In this document: one piece after another, positions 1-6,841 of the stretch | Layout: each line of letters starts with the position of its first letter | Numbering within the stretch: the stretch's first letter is position 1 | Source: Clostridia bacterium | Lineage (GTDB): Bacteria; Bacillota; Clostridia; Oscillospirales; CAG-382 | Assembly (NCBI GenBank): GCA_017466805.1 | Contig: JAFTTN010000071.1 | Span: forward strand, 1 to 51,656 | DNA length: 51,656 nucleotides | Reading direction: 5' to 3' | The notes under the pieces: generated by a model | Database searches by the model: none | Seen by the model: only the letters and a program-made list of their open reading frames with translations | What the model was told of the DNA's origin: nothing | Translations under genes and position numbers: made by a program

Positions 1-9
1 AAATACGAG

Positions 10-384
10 GTGATTGACTTGAAGGAGCTTTACGGTGTGAAAGCAATTATCACATATTTGATTAACGGCACGAAAAAGATATACGAGGATATGGTTTTAT
101 CAGTTAAAGCGGAAAGCTTTGACAACGCATATGAAAAAGCGAAAATATATATAGAAAAAAGTCTTTTTGACTATACGAACCCGTTCGGCGAATCTGTTGA
201 GGCGGTAGGCTTTGAGCTGTTAGATTGTTATCTTGCATTAGACGAGGAAAGCGGAGTGTGCGAAGTATATTCGACTTTTATTACAAACAAAACCACATTG
301 AAGGAAGAAGAGTATTACGAGGCAATCACCGATCAATTAAGTTCAGACGAAGCATACGTTTTAAGAAATATTGATTTCAATTAA
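10..384 (+). CDS. DUF4288-like small protein
   Basis: A 115-124 residue acidic cytoplasmic protein with no signal peptide or membrane segment. The pattern of an N-terminal beta strand, an alternating helix (NAYEKAKIYIEKSL) and a mid-protein VGFELLDCYLALDE segment resembles DUF4288-type small proteins, but I recognise this only weakly and the function is unknown. The longest frame opens with GTG at position 10. A better start may be GTG at 37, because GAAGGAG lies at 21-27 with a 9-base spacer, giving a protein that begins VKAIITYLING. It ends 12 bases before nadE on the same strand, so the two are probably co-transcribed. The true upstream context lies outside the window. Confidence 0.6.
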   Translation: MIDLKELYGVKAIITYLINGTKKIYEDMVLSVKAESFDNAYEKAKIYIEKSLFDYTNPFGESVEAVGFELLDCYLALDEESGVCEVYSTFITNKTTLKEEEYYEAITDQLSSDEAYVLRNIDFN

Positions 385-396
385 CGAGGTATAGAT

Positions 397-1146
397 ATGT
401 TTAACGCAGAAAAGGTAAAAAACGACTGTGTGGAATGGATAAAGAGCTTTTTTGATGAAAACGGGCGCGGATGCAACGCGGTTGTTGCCGTTTCGGGCGG
501 AAAGGACAGCAGCGTGGTTGCGGCGCTATGCGTTGAGGCATTGGGCAAGGATCGTGTGATAGGCGTACTTTTGCCAAACGGCACGCAGAGTGATATCGAC
601 GATTCCCACAAGCTTATTAACCATTTGGGAATTAAGCATTACGTTATTAACATAGAAAAAGCATACGAAGGGATTTTAGGTGCATTCCCTGCCGATTTGG
701 AATTGAGTGCACAGACGAAGATTAACCTTGCACCGCGGTTGAGAATGGCGGCGACATATGCAATTTCGCAAAGCAGTAACGGCAGAGTTGCGAACACCTG
801 CAATTTAAGCGAGGATTGGGTTGGTTATTCAACACGGTACGGCGATATGGCAGGCGATTTCAGTCCGCTGTGCTGTTTGACGGTTGGCGAAGTAAAGCAG
901 ATAGGATATGCGCTTGGGCTTCCGAGCGAGCTGATTGACAAAACGCCTGCCGACGGGCTTACCGGCAAGACCGACGAGGATAATTTGGGCTTTAGCTATG
1001 CACAGCTTGACAGATATATACGCACGGGAGAGATAGACGACGCAGACGCAAAAGCGCTTATCGACAGAAAGCACGCAATTAACAGATTTAAGCTGCAGGC
1101 AATGCCTTGCTTTATTTACGGCGACGGCACGGCAGACAGAGATTAA
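397..1146 (+). CDS. nadE: NAD+ synthase, ammonia-dependent
   Basis: Catalyses the last step of NAD+ synthesis in the cytoplasm: deamido-NAD+ + ATP + NH3 to NAD+. At 249 residues it matches the short ammonia-dependent class, with no N-terminal glutaminase domain. The ATP-pyrophosphatase P-loop SGGKDSS is at about residues 34-40. Downstream are the family motifs NTCNLSEDWVGYSTRYGD and KTPADGLTGKTDED, which bind deamido-NAD and ATP. ATG start with a modest CGAGG ribosome site. A strong intrinsic terminator follows directly, so this is the end of its transcription unit. Confidence 0.93.
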   Translation: MFNAEKVKNDCVEWIKSFFDENGRGCNAVVAVSGGKDSSVVAALCVEALGKDRVIGVLLPNGTQSDIDDSHKLINHLGIKHYVINIEKAYEGILGAFPADLELSAQTKINLAPRLRMAATYAISQSSNGRVANTCNLSEDWVGYSTRYGDMAGDFSPLCCLTVGEVKQIGYALGLPSELIDKTPADGLTGKTDEDNLGFSYAQLDRYIRTGEIDDADAKALIDRKHAINRFKLQAMPCFIYGDGTADRD

Positions 1147-1152
1147 CGAAAA

Positions 1153-1188
1153 TTCGGGGTGGAATTACCTGCCCCGAAAATTTTTTTG
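1153..1188 (+). terminator. Intrinsic terminator after nadE
   Basis: The stem TTCGGGG (1153-1159) pairs with CCCCGAA (1172-1178) across a 12-base loop. It is followed by a T7 run, then a second T8 run. Confidence 0.8.
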
Positions 1189-1208
1189 ATTTTTTTTGCA
1201 AAAACCTA

Positions 1209-1257
1209 TTGACAAAGTTGGTTGGTTGTTATAGACTAATAGCGAGGTTGGTAGTTA
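1209..1257 (+). promoter_or_regulatory. Promoter and candidate operator of the blaI-like gene
   Basis: A consensus -35 TTGACA (1209-1214) is followed after 17 bases by a weak -10 TAGACT (1232-1237). Overlapping it are two direct repeats, GGTTGGTTGTTA (1220-1231) and GGTTGGTAGTTA (1246-1257), 11 of 12 identical and 26 bp apart. Their place between -35 and -10 and just past the start point suits a repressor site, probably for the BlaI-like protein. They do not match the TACA/TGTA dyad of classical BlaI/MecI boxes, so the operator call is tentative. Confidence 0.55.
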
Positions 1258-1329
1258 CAAACCGTTTCGGCCGAACGGCGAGTTACTTAAAGCCTGTGTG
1301 CACACAAAATTTTTTACGAAGGTGAATTT

Positions 1330-1692
1330 ATGGAAAATTTGAAGCTTTGCGAAAGCGATTACCGTTTTATGAGCGTTATATGGGACAACGAGCCTTTACC
1401 CTCGGGCAAGCTTGTCGAGCTATGCTCGGAAAGGCTTGGTTGGAAGAAGCCGACAACCTACACAACGCTTAAAAAGATGATCGAAAAGGGGTTTGCGCAA
1501 AACGACAACACGATCGTTACGGCGCTTAGTCCGCGGGTAAGAGTACAGACCTCTGCGAGCGCGCATTTTGTCGAGCACACGTTCGAGGGCTCTTTACCGA
1601 AATTTTTGGTTTCGTTTTTGGGCGGTAAAAAGCTTTCCGACGACGAAGCGGAGGAGCTTAAACGCCTTATAGACGAGCATACAGAGGAATAG
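1330..1692 (+). CDS. BlaI/MecI/CopY-family transcriptional repressor
   Basis: A 120-residue winged-helix repressor. The N-terminal half has the BlaI signature: SDYRFMSVIWDNEPLPSGKL, then a recognition helix around KKPTTYTTLKKMIEKGF. The C-terminal tail (LSDDEAEELKRLIDEH) is the helical dimerisation arm cleaved in characterised relatives. It is followed 2 bases later by an M56 sensor protease, the usual pairing in which the membrane protease senses a signal and inactivates the repressor. Start ATG is preceded by GAAGGTG. Its own promoter carries repeat sequences, suggesting autorepression. No beta-lactamase gene is nearby, so the signal and targets are unknown. Confidence 0.88.
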   Translation: MENLKLCESDYRFMSVIWDNEPLPSGKLVELCSERLGWKKPTTYTTLKKMIEKGFAQNDNTIVTALSPRVRVQTSASAHFVEHTFEGSLPKFLVSFLGGKKLSDDEAEELKRLIDEHTEE

Positions 1693-1694
1693 GT

Positions 1695-3491
1695 ATGGTA
1701 GGTTTATTTAACACCGTACTTGAAATGAGCGTTAAGGGCGCGGTGGTTATTACCGCGGTTATGCTTTTACGCCTGATTTTATACAAAGCGCCGAAGAGGT
1801 ATTCGTATTTTTTGTGGGCTATACCGCTGTTTAGGCTTTGCTGTCCCTTTGGCATACGCTCGGTATTAAGCGTATTTTCGTTGATTTCTCCGTCTTCGCC
1901 GACGCTTCCGAACGTTAGCGGCGATATTATTGTCGAAAGCGGAAGCAGGTTTGGCACCACTGTTGGCAGTGACGAATTTATTTCGGACGGAAAAATTACG
2001 GTTGAATTCGTTGAAAGGCTTGAATTTGTGGAGATATTTAACACAGCCGTTATGATAATTTGGTTTATCGGTATGACGGTTGCGCTGTGCTATACCTTTA
2101 TTTCATATTTCAAGCTTAAAAAGCGTATGTCCAACGCGATACGGTATGAAGGCAATATTTATATGTCCGAGCTTGTTGGCTCGCCGTTTGCTTTGGGATT
2201 TATTAAGCCCAGAATATATATTCCCTTCGGTCTTGACGACACGACGAGAGAGCAGATTATTGCCCACGAAAAGTGTCATTTACGAAGGCTCGACCATATT
2301 ATTAAGCCGTTTGCATTTTTGGTGCTTGCGGTGCATTGGTTCAATCCGTTTTGTTGGGTTGCATTTAGGCTGATGAGTCTTGATATGGAGATGAGCTGTG
2401 ACGAAAAGGTTTTGAAGATTCGAGGAGATGAACTGATGAAAAAGAACTACACGAGAGCATTGCTTTCGTTTGCCACTAACAGACGCTTCCCCGCCCCGAG
2501 CCCGATTGCGTTCAGCGAAAGCGGAGGAAACGCAAAAAAGCGTATTAAGCACGCGTTGTATTGGAAAAAGCCGAGAATTATAGTTAATATCCTATGTATT
2601 ATTCTTTGCGTATGCGCTTTGGTTGCCTGCTCGACCGATGCCGACGGTTACGAATGGAAGGAGGTTAAAACCGAGGCTTTCGGTGAAAACCCATACAATA
2701 TCGTTTACCGCACAAACGGCGACGGCACTTGTGTTGTTGCCGAAATACGCATAGACAAGGACTATGACGGCGAAATACACCTTATTATCCCCGAAAAAGC
2801 ACCCAACGGCGACGCGGTTATTGCAATCGAGAACGCTTGGGGGCTTGCCGCGGACGAAACGAAGCAAAATCTTCCTATATACCTTACCTTTGATGATATG
2901 AGGGAGATAACCGAATCGATAAAGAACGCAAAAGACGTTAGCCCGATTGAAACGCAGCACGGCACGATAGGCAAAAACAACGAGCGCGATGCGAAGATAT
3001 TCCAAGCCTTTTACGCCGAAAAAATAAGCGATGACGGCAAGGGGTATTACGAAATCGAGCCGGAAATGCTATACGAGGAAAGAGCGCGATTGGCAGCAAT
3101 TCTTGATTGCTACGGTTATGACGAGGAAGCCTGCTACAAGGACACTGCGGCGTTCCTTGACAGCCTTCGCGTTGAAGAGGACACGAAAAACGCACTTGCA
3201 AGAGAAGCGTTTAAATACCTTTACCATTCGGGTGAAAGAGTTACCGAAATTTCGATTCCCGCAAGCGTTAAATATATCGGCTACGGTGCTTTTGACGGCT
3301 GTGACAATCTTAAAAGAGTAAACGGCATTACAGACGGCTGTGTTCTGATTAAATTCGCTTCGGAAATCGGCGATCCCAACACAAACGTTTTAGAAAACGG
3401 AGTAGTTATTAACGGTACTCCGAAGGAGCAGCTCAGAAGCGCTGATCCCGAGCACGATGCGAACGAGGATTTTATAAACGCGCTTGGTTAA
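1695..3491 (+). CDS. BlaR1-like M56 family membrane metallopeptidase with extracellular C-terminal domain
   Basis: A 598-residue sensor protease. N-terminal membrane segments lie at about residues 10-30, 37-60 and 112-137. The zinc motif HEKCH (HExxH) is at residues 191-195 and a downstream acidic segment MEMSCDEK at about 231-238, as in the M56 family. A further membrane helix at about 296-316 runs into CALVACSTD. The outside domain of about 280 residues is not a penicillin-binding domain. It is acidic and ends with a single BspA-type leucine-rich motif (ISIPASVKYIGYGAFDGC). The gene starts 2 bases after the repressor, with GAGG inside the repressor's last codons, indicating translational coupling. 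Role inferred: senses an external signal and cleaves the BlaI-like partner. Confidence 0.85.
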   Translation: MVGLFNTVLEMSVKGAVVITAVMLLRLILYKAPKRYSYFLWAIPLFRLCCPFGIRSVLSVFSLISPSSPTLPNVSGDIIVESGSRFGTTVGSDEFISDGKITVEFVERLEFVEIFNTAVMIIWFIGMTVALCYTFISYFKLKKRMSNAIRYEGNIYMSELVGSPFALGFIKPRIYIPFGLDDTTREQIIAHEKCHLRRLDHIIKPFAFLVLAVHWFNPFCWVAFRLMSLDMEMSCDEKVLKIRGDELMKKNYTRALLSFATNRRFPAPSPIAFSESGGNAKKRIKHALYWKKPRIIVNILCIILCVCALVACSTDADGYEWKEVKTEAFGENPYNIVYRTNGDGTCVVAEIRIDKDYDGEIHLIIPEKAPNGDAVIAIENAWGLAADETKQNLPIYLTFDDMREITESIKNAKDVSPIETQHGTIGKNNERDAKIFQAFYAEKISDDGKGYYEIEPEMLYEERARLAAILDCYGYDEEACYKDTAAFLDSLRVEEDTKNALAREAFKYLYHSGERVTEISIPASVKYIGYGAFDGCDNLKRVNGITDGCVLIKFASEIGDPNTNVLENGVVINGTPKEQLRSADPEHDANEDFINALG

Positions 3492-3499
3492 GAGAGGAC

Positions 3500-3670
3500 T
3501 TGAGACTCTGCCACAAAAACGTTCGCGCAAGAATTTTTCTTTCAAAAAAAGATTCTTGGGTATCTTCAAAAAATCAATTTTCAAAATTGATAAATATCTA
3601 TTTTATATTTAAAGTTTTTGAAAAGAGAGCTTGAGAGAAAAAGCTTTTTTTAAAAAGTTTTTCTCTAAAC
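3500..3670. repeat. AT-rich double-hairpin intergenic element, copy 1
   Basis: Hairpin one is CAAGAATTTTTCTTT paired with AAAAAAAGATTCTTG (about 3529-3557). An AT-rich core containing TCTTCAAAAAA, GATAAATATC and TTTTTGAAAAGAGAGC follows, then hairpin two, AGAGAAAAAGCTTTTT with AAAAAGTTTTTCTCT (about 3633-3666). The same order of parts, hairpin - CTTCAAAAA - GATAAATATC - TTTTGAA.AGAGAGC..GAGAG - hairpin, recurs at 51365-51564, so this looks like a degenerate repeat family. Its function is unknown. Confidence 0.5.
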
Positions 3671-3684
3671 GTTCTTCACACAAC

Positions 3685-3720
3685 AAAAGCCGCTGCGGTT
3701 TAATACCGCAACGGCTTTTT
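3685..3720. terminator. Bidirectional terminator between convergent genes
   Basis: The stem AAAAGCCG-c-TGCGGT (3685-3699) pairs with ACCGCA-a-CGGCTTTTT (3705-3720). A/T runs on both sides let it serve the M56 gene on plus and the lipoprotein gene on minus, which ends 4 bases away. Confidence 0.85.
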
Positions 3721-3723
3721 GCT

Positions 3724-4473
3724 TCACTGTTGTATTATATTCGAATTGAATTCGTAGTATTCATCGGGTGAAACAAGGTGAACTATCATAAACCTGCAGT
3801 TCTCAATATTCAGGCTTTTTATCATATCCGCTGTCATATATCCTGTTATATTATAACGGAGATAATCAAACAAATACTCGGATTTCAGAGTGCGATAATT
3901 CCAGGGGTGTGTATAATCGGGAATCATACCGTAATCAACAAGTTTGGAATTTATCGTGTCGATCAGCGTCATTCTGTCGGCATATGGAAATCCGGTTTCC
4001 CAAACGCCGCCGCTGTATTCGAACGCTATCGCCACATAAAACCAATTATCCGACCCTACCTCTTCCTGCTCGATGAGTTTTTTTAAATTGCAATCGGAGT
4101 TACCCGCGGCAAAATCAGAAAAAACGTAGATATCGGCATTATTGCAAAATTCGGATATCTTCAGTCTTGCTGTATCAATATACTTTTCCTTGCTTGCTAT
4201 ATCTGTTGTGTTATATATTGCGTTTTCAGGCGGAGTGCATTCGGTGACCTCAAAGGGAGAGTTTGTAAGCTCAGTCAGTTTCGGTGAATCCTTGTTCAAA
4301 TCGTTCATTTCTTTGGCATCTGTACTGTTGTTTGCATCGACCTTGTTAGTTGCACCGCTGTATTCCGAAGCTTCGCTATGCGCCAACGAGAACGAATCAT
4401 CTTCTTGAACGCAGGAAGCAAGCGTGAATACAAGCAAAATTATAGTAATACTAATAGATAAAACTCTTTTCAC
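3724..4473 (-). CDS. Putative lipoprotein of unknown function
   Basis: A 249-residue protein with a lipoprotein signal peptide: MKRVLSISITIILLVFT, then lipobox LASC with the lipidated Cys at residue 21. A Ser/Thr/Asn/Asp-rich linker of about 50 residues follows, then a mixed alpha/beta domain (residues 85-249) containing NADIYVFSDFAAGNSDC and SDNWFYVAIAFEYSGG. I do not recognise the domain. It is expected to be anchored on the outer face of the membrane. A good AGGAGG ribosome site precedes the ATG. It stands alone, convergent with the M56 gene. It is not clear whether it has any link to the ZIP transporter upstream. Confidence 0.8.
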   Translation of the reverse strand: MKRVLSISITIILLVFTLASCVQEDDSFSLAHSEASEYSGATNKVDANNSTDAKEMNDLNKDSPKLTELTNSPFEVTECTPPENAIYNTTDIASKEKYIDTARLKISEFCNNADIYVFSDFAAGNSDCNLKKLIEQEEVGSDNWFYVAIAFEYSGGVWETGFPYADRMTLIDTINSKLVDYGMIPDYTHPWNYRTLKSEYLFDYLRYNITGYMTADMIKSLNIENCRFMIVHLVSPDEYYEFNSNIIQQ

Positions 4474-4565
4474 GGCAACCTCCTATTATTCCCAAGTATT
4501 GCCATCTCCGCCATAATTCCATGTTATTATTGATATTGGGATTTGTAGATTATATATATATTCCC

Positions 4566-5330
4566 TTATCCCAAAAGGAAATCGGTAGCGAGCATTATAC
4601 AAAAGCCGACGAGGAGCGAATAGGTCGCGCCGCGCTCGTTTCCGTGGGAGTGTGTTTCGGGTATCATTTCGTCGCTGATAACGTAGAGCATTGTACCGCC
4701 CGCAAAGGCGAGTGCGAAGGGCAACACGAATGTTGCTATGCTTACCGCGAAATAGCCGATGAGCGTACCGATTACTTCGATTAATCCGGTTGCCATTGCA
4801 CAGACGAAGGTCTTTTTGGCAGACACACCCGCGGCTAACATCGGACCGATGATTACCATACCCTCGGGGATATTTTGAAGTGCTATACCGCCGGCGATTA
4901 TTAACGCTTGTGCTGTATCGCCCGAGCCGAAGCCGACACCTGCGGCAATACCTTCGGGAAGGTTATGTATTGCTATTGCGGTTACAAAAAGCAAAACCTT
5001 TGAAAGTTTCGTATTTTCGTGGCGGTTATTGCAGCAGCTTTCCTCGCCTCCGACAAGCTTATGGAGGTGGGGAACGAGCTTATCGATAATATTTAAGCAC
5101 AAGGCGCCGACAAAGATGCCGGCAACGGTGACGAGCAAGCCACCCTTGCCCCCATATTCGAGCGAGGGTAGAATTAAGCCAAGCACGCTTGCGGCAAGCA
5201 TAACGCCCGCGGCGAAGGAGAGCACTATATCTGAAAATTTATGTGATATTTTTTTGAACGCAAAGCCGATTAACGAGCCGAAAATCGTTGCGCCGCCGAC
5301 ACCGAGTGCGGTTAAAAGCACCATTTCCAT
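4566..5330 (-). CDS. ZIP family divalent metal transporter
   Basis: About 254 residues with eight predicted membrane helices. Diagnostic ZIP motifs are HNLPEG in helix IV and QNIPEG in helix V, which form the binuclear metal centre. A polar metal-binding loop (GGEESCCNNRHENTK) sits between helices III and IV, and a second histidine/acidic stretch (DEMIPETHSHG) near the end. It probably imports Zn2+, Fe2+ or Mn2+; specificity cannot be read from sequence. I chose ATG at 5330, because AAAGGTG stands 6 bases upstream, over an upstream GTG at 5339. A terminator separates it from the oxygen-defence operon upstream. Confidence 0.9.
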   Translation of the reverse strand: MEMVLLTALGVGGATIFGSLIGFAFKKISHKFSDIVLSFAAGVMLAASVLGLILPSLEYGGKGGLLVTVAGIFVGALCLNIIDKLVPHLHKLVGGEESCCNNRHENTKLSKVLLFVTAIAIHNLPEGIAAGVGFGSGDTAQALIIAGGIALQNIPEGMVIIGPMLAAGVSAKKTFVCAMATGLIEVIGTLIGYFAVSIATFVLPFALAFAGGTMLYVISDEMIPETHSHGNERGATYSLLVGFCIMLATDFLLG

Positions 5331-5360
5331 AAAAAACACCTTTTTTCGAGTTGGATATTT

Positions 5361-5392
5361 AAAAACACGGGAAGACGTTTAAATCTTCCCGT
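5361..5392 (-). terminator. Intrinsic terminator of the rubredoxin-desulfoferrodoxin operon
   Basis: Read on minus: stem ACGGGAAGA / TCTTCCCGT (5392-5367) followed by GTTTTT (5366-5361). Confidence 0.8.
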
Positions 5393-5401
5393 ATTGACAG
5401 T

Positions 5402-5617
5402 TTATGCGTTATCGCTTGCAGGGGACATCATAAGCTCGGAAATTATATCGAGCACCTTTTGGTGACAGCCGCCACAGCCTGTAGAGCATTTGGTTGCGAG
5501 CTGAACGCCTTTGAATGCCTGCAAAACGTCATCAAAGGTGGGAAGGTTATGGAGCGCATCCTCGATATCGCCGTAGCTTACCTGCATACAATTACAAACG
5601 GTATAGTTTTCTTTCAT
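5402..5617 (-). CDS. BFD-like [2Fe-2S]-binding protein
   Basis: A 71-residue protein with the four-cysteine pattern of the BFD-like [2Fe-2S] domain: CNC near residues 8-10 and CSTGCGGC near residues 44-51. Bacterioferritin-associated ferredoxins and small electron carriers share this fold. It is the third gene of an operon with flavin reductase-rubredoxin and superoxide reductase. A role as an electron carrier or iron-handling partner in the oxygen response is therefore likely, though the exact partner is not shown. A terminator follows 10 bases after the stop codon. Confidence 0.85.
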   Translation of the reverse strand: MKENYTVCNCMQVSYGDIEDALHNLPTFDDVLQAFKGVQLATKCSTGCGGCHQKVLDIISELMMSPASDNA

Positions 5618-5650
5618 TTTAATTGACTCCTACCTGTACTGAAAATCTGA

Positions 5651-6031
5651 TTAAAGGTCTGCCTTCCACAAGCCGTGAAGGTTGCAATATGCATAGACGG
5701 CAACGGGAGTTTCATCGTTGAGTGCGAAAACAACGTTGGGTGCTTCGCCTGCTGCGAGGCATTTTCTTTGGCCGCCGCGGTTGGTTTGAAGATAAACCCA
5801 TTCGATAAGGTGCTCTTCGGTCATCGGGTGGTCGACAGAGCCGATATTAACGGTTACCTTACCATCGGCAACGGTAGCGACGGGGATATGCTTTTCCTTA
5901 CTTGCTTCGACGGTGCCGGGGACGATTTGCTGCATTTTTTTGCCGCAGCACATCATCGGGACGCCCGATTCGTTTATCATACCTACTAAATTACCGCAGG
6001 TTTCACATACGTAGAATTTTGTTTCTTTCAT
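5651..6031 (-). CDS. dfx: Desulfoferrodoxin (superoxide reductase, 2Fe type)
   Basis: Reduces superoxide to hydrogen peroxide without releasing O2, a strategy of strict anaerobes. 126 residues. The N-terminal desulforedoxin centre I is intact (CETC at 9-12 and the CC pair at 28-29). The catalytic Fe(His)4Cys centre II is supported by EKHIPV, SVDHPMTEEHLIEW and YCNLHGLW. The ATG overlaps the stop of the upstream flavin reductase-rubredoxin gene (ATGA), so the likely electron donor is translated together with it. Confidence 0.95.
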   Translation of the reverse strand: MKETKFYVCETCGNLVGMINESGVPMMCCGKKMQQIVPGTVEASKEKHIPVATVADGKVTVNIGSVDHPMTEEHLIEWVYLQTNRGGQRKCLAAGEAPNVVFALNDETPVAVYAYCNLHGLWKADL

Positions 6032-6699
6032 TTTGTTTTTTCTCCTTTTTGGTTGATTGGGTTTTTATTGTTAGTTATTTTTTCAATCGGTTCGAAATCC
6101 GCCGCGCCGTGCTTACACAAGGGGCAGACAAAATCCTCGGGCAGAGAATCGCCCTCGTAGACGTAGCCGCATATCTTGCAGATATAGCCTTTTGTCGCCT
6201 TTAGCTCGGGCTTGGGCTTGGGCTTTACGTTTTTGTGGTAGTAGCTGTAGGTCATCGATTCGTCCTTATTGACAACCGCCGCTTCCTCGACCTGACAGAT
6301 GAAAACGGTATGGGTTTCTACCTCCACCTGCTGAATCACCTTTAACGAAATATAGGCGTTTATATATTCCGAAAGTACAGCCAGACCGTTTTCCGAGCGT
6401 GTGAAGGGGATATTTTGCATTTTATCGGTATCCCTGCCGCTTTTGAAGCCGAGTGCTTCGAAGAGTGAGAAGGGGGTTTTTACCGTTAAGCAGTTTATAT
6501 TGAGCTTACCCGTATTTTTAATAACATCGTGCGAATAGTTGGCTTTATTAACGGTAACCGATACGATAGCGGGCGACGTGCTCGTTATCTGCAGCGCGGT
6601 GTTCACGATAAGGCCGTTATCCTTTACCCCGTCGTTAACAGTGAGGGCGTAGAGTCCGTACGAAATATTGAACAAAGCGGTGTTGTCGATATTTGCCAT
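6028..6699 (-). CDS. Flavin reductase domain fused to rubredoxin (high-molecular-weight rubredoxin)
   Basis: A 223-residue fusion. Residues 1-155 form an FMN-binding flavin reductase-like split-barrel domain (FNISYGLYALTV, TSPAIVSVTVNK). A short Lys/Pro linker (KPKPKPELKATK) follows. Residues about 170-208 form a complete rubredoxin with CKICGY and CPLCKHG. Related proteins accept electrons from NAD(P)H and pass them to superoxide reductase or to flavodiiron proteins. Its operon with desulfoferrodoxin and a [2Fe-2S] protein fits that role. It is the first gene of the operon, with AGGAG 6 bases before ATG and a good promoter upstream. Confidence 0.92.
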   Translation of the reverse strand: MANIDNTALFNISYGLYALTVNDGVKDNGLIVNTALQITSTSPAIVSVTVNKANYSHDVIKNTGKLNINCLTVKTPFSLFEALGFKSGRDTDKMQNIPFTRSENGLAVLSEYINAYISLKVIQQVEVETHTVFICQVEEAAVVNKDESMTYSYYHKNVKPKPKPELKATKGYICKICGYVYEGDSLPEDFVCPLCKHGAADFEPIEKITNNKNPINQKGEKTK

Positions 6700-6740
6700 C
6701 TCTTGCTCCTAATAGTAATTATTCTTAATTTATTGTTTGT

Positions 6741-6769
6741 ATTATATCACAGTAAATATGATTTGTAAA
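6741..6769 (-). promoter_or_regulatory. Promoter of the flavin reductase-rubredoxin / dfx operon
   Basis: On minus: -35 TTTACA (6769-6764), 17-base spacer, -10 TATAAT (6746-6741), 42 bases before the ATG. Confidence 0.75.
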
Positions 6770-6806
6770 GGGGTTTTTAAAAATTTTATTAATAATTTTT
6801 ATCATT

Positions 6807-6834
6807 AAGGGCTTTCGACAGTTCGAAAGCCCTT
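6807..6834 (-). terminator. Terminator hairpin after the dockerin protein gene
   Basis: A 12-bp stem AAGGGCTTTCGA / TCGAAAGCCCTT with a four-base loop, 8 bases past the stop codon. The T tract on the minus side is weak. Confidence 0.65.
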
Positions 6835-6841
6835 TGTTTGA

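Noticed and set aside
2592-3005. Minus-strand frames inside the M56 protease gene
   Set aside because: Overlap the extracellular domain in antisense; no support beyond an open frame.
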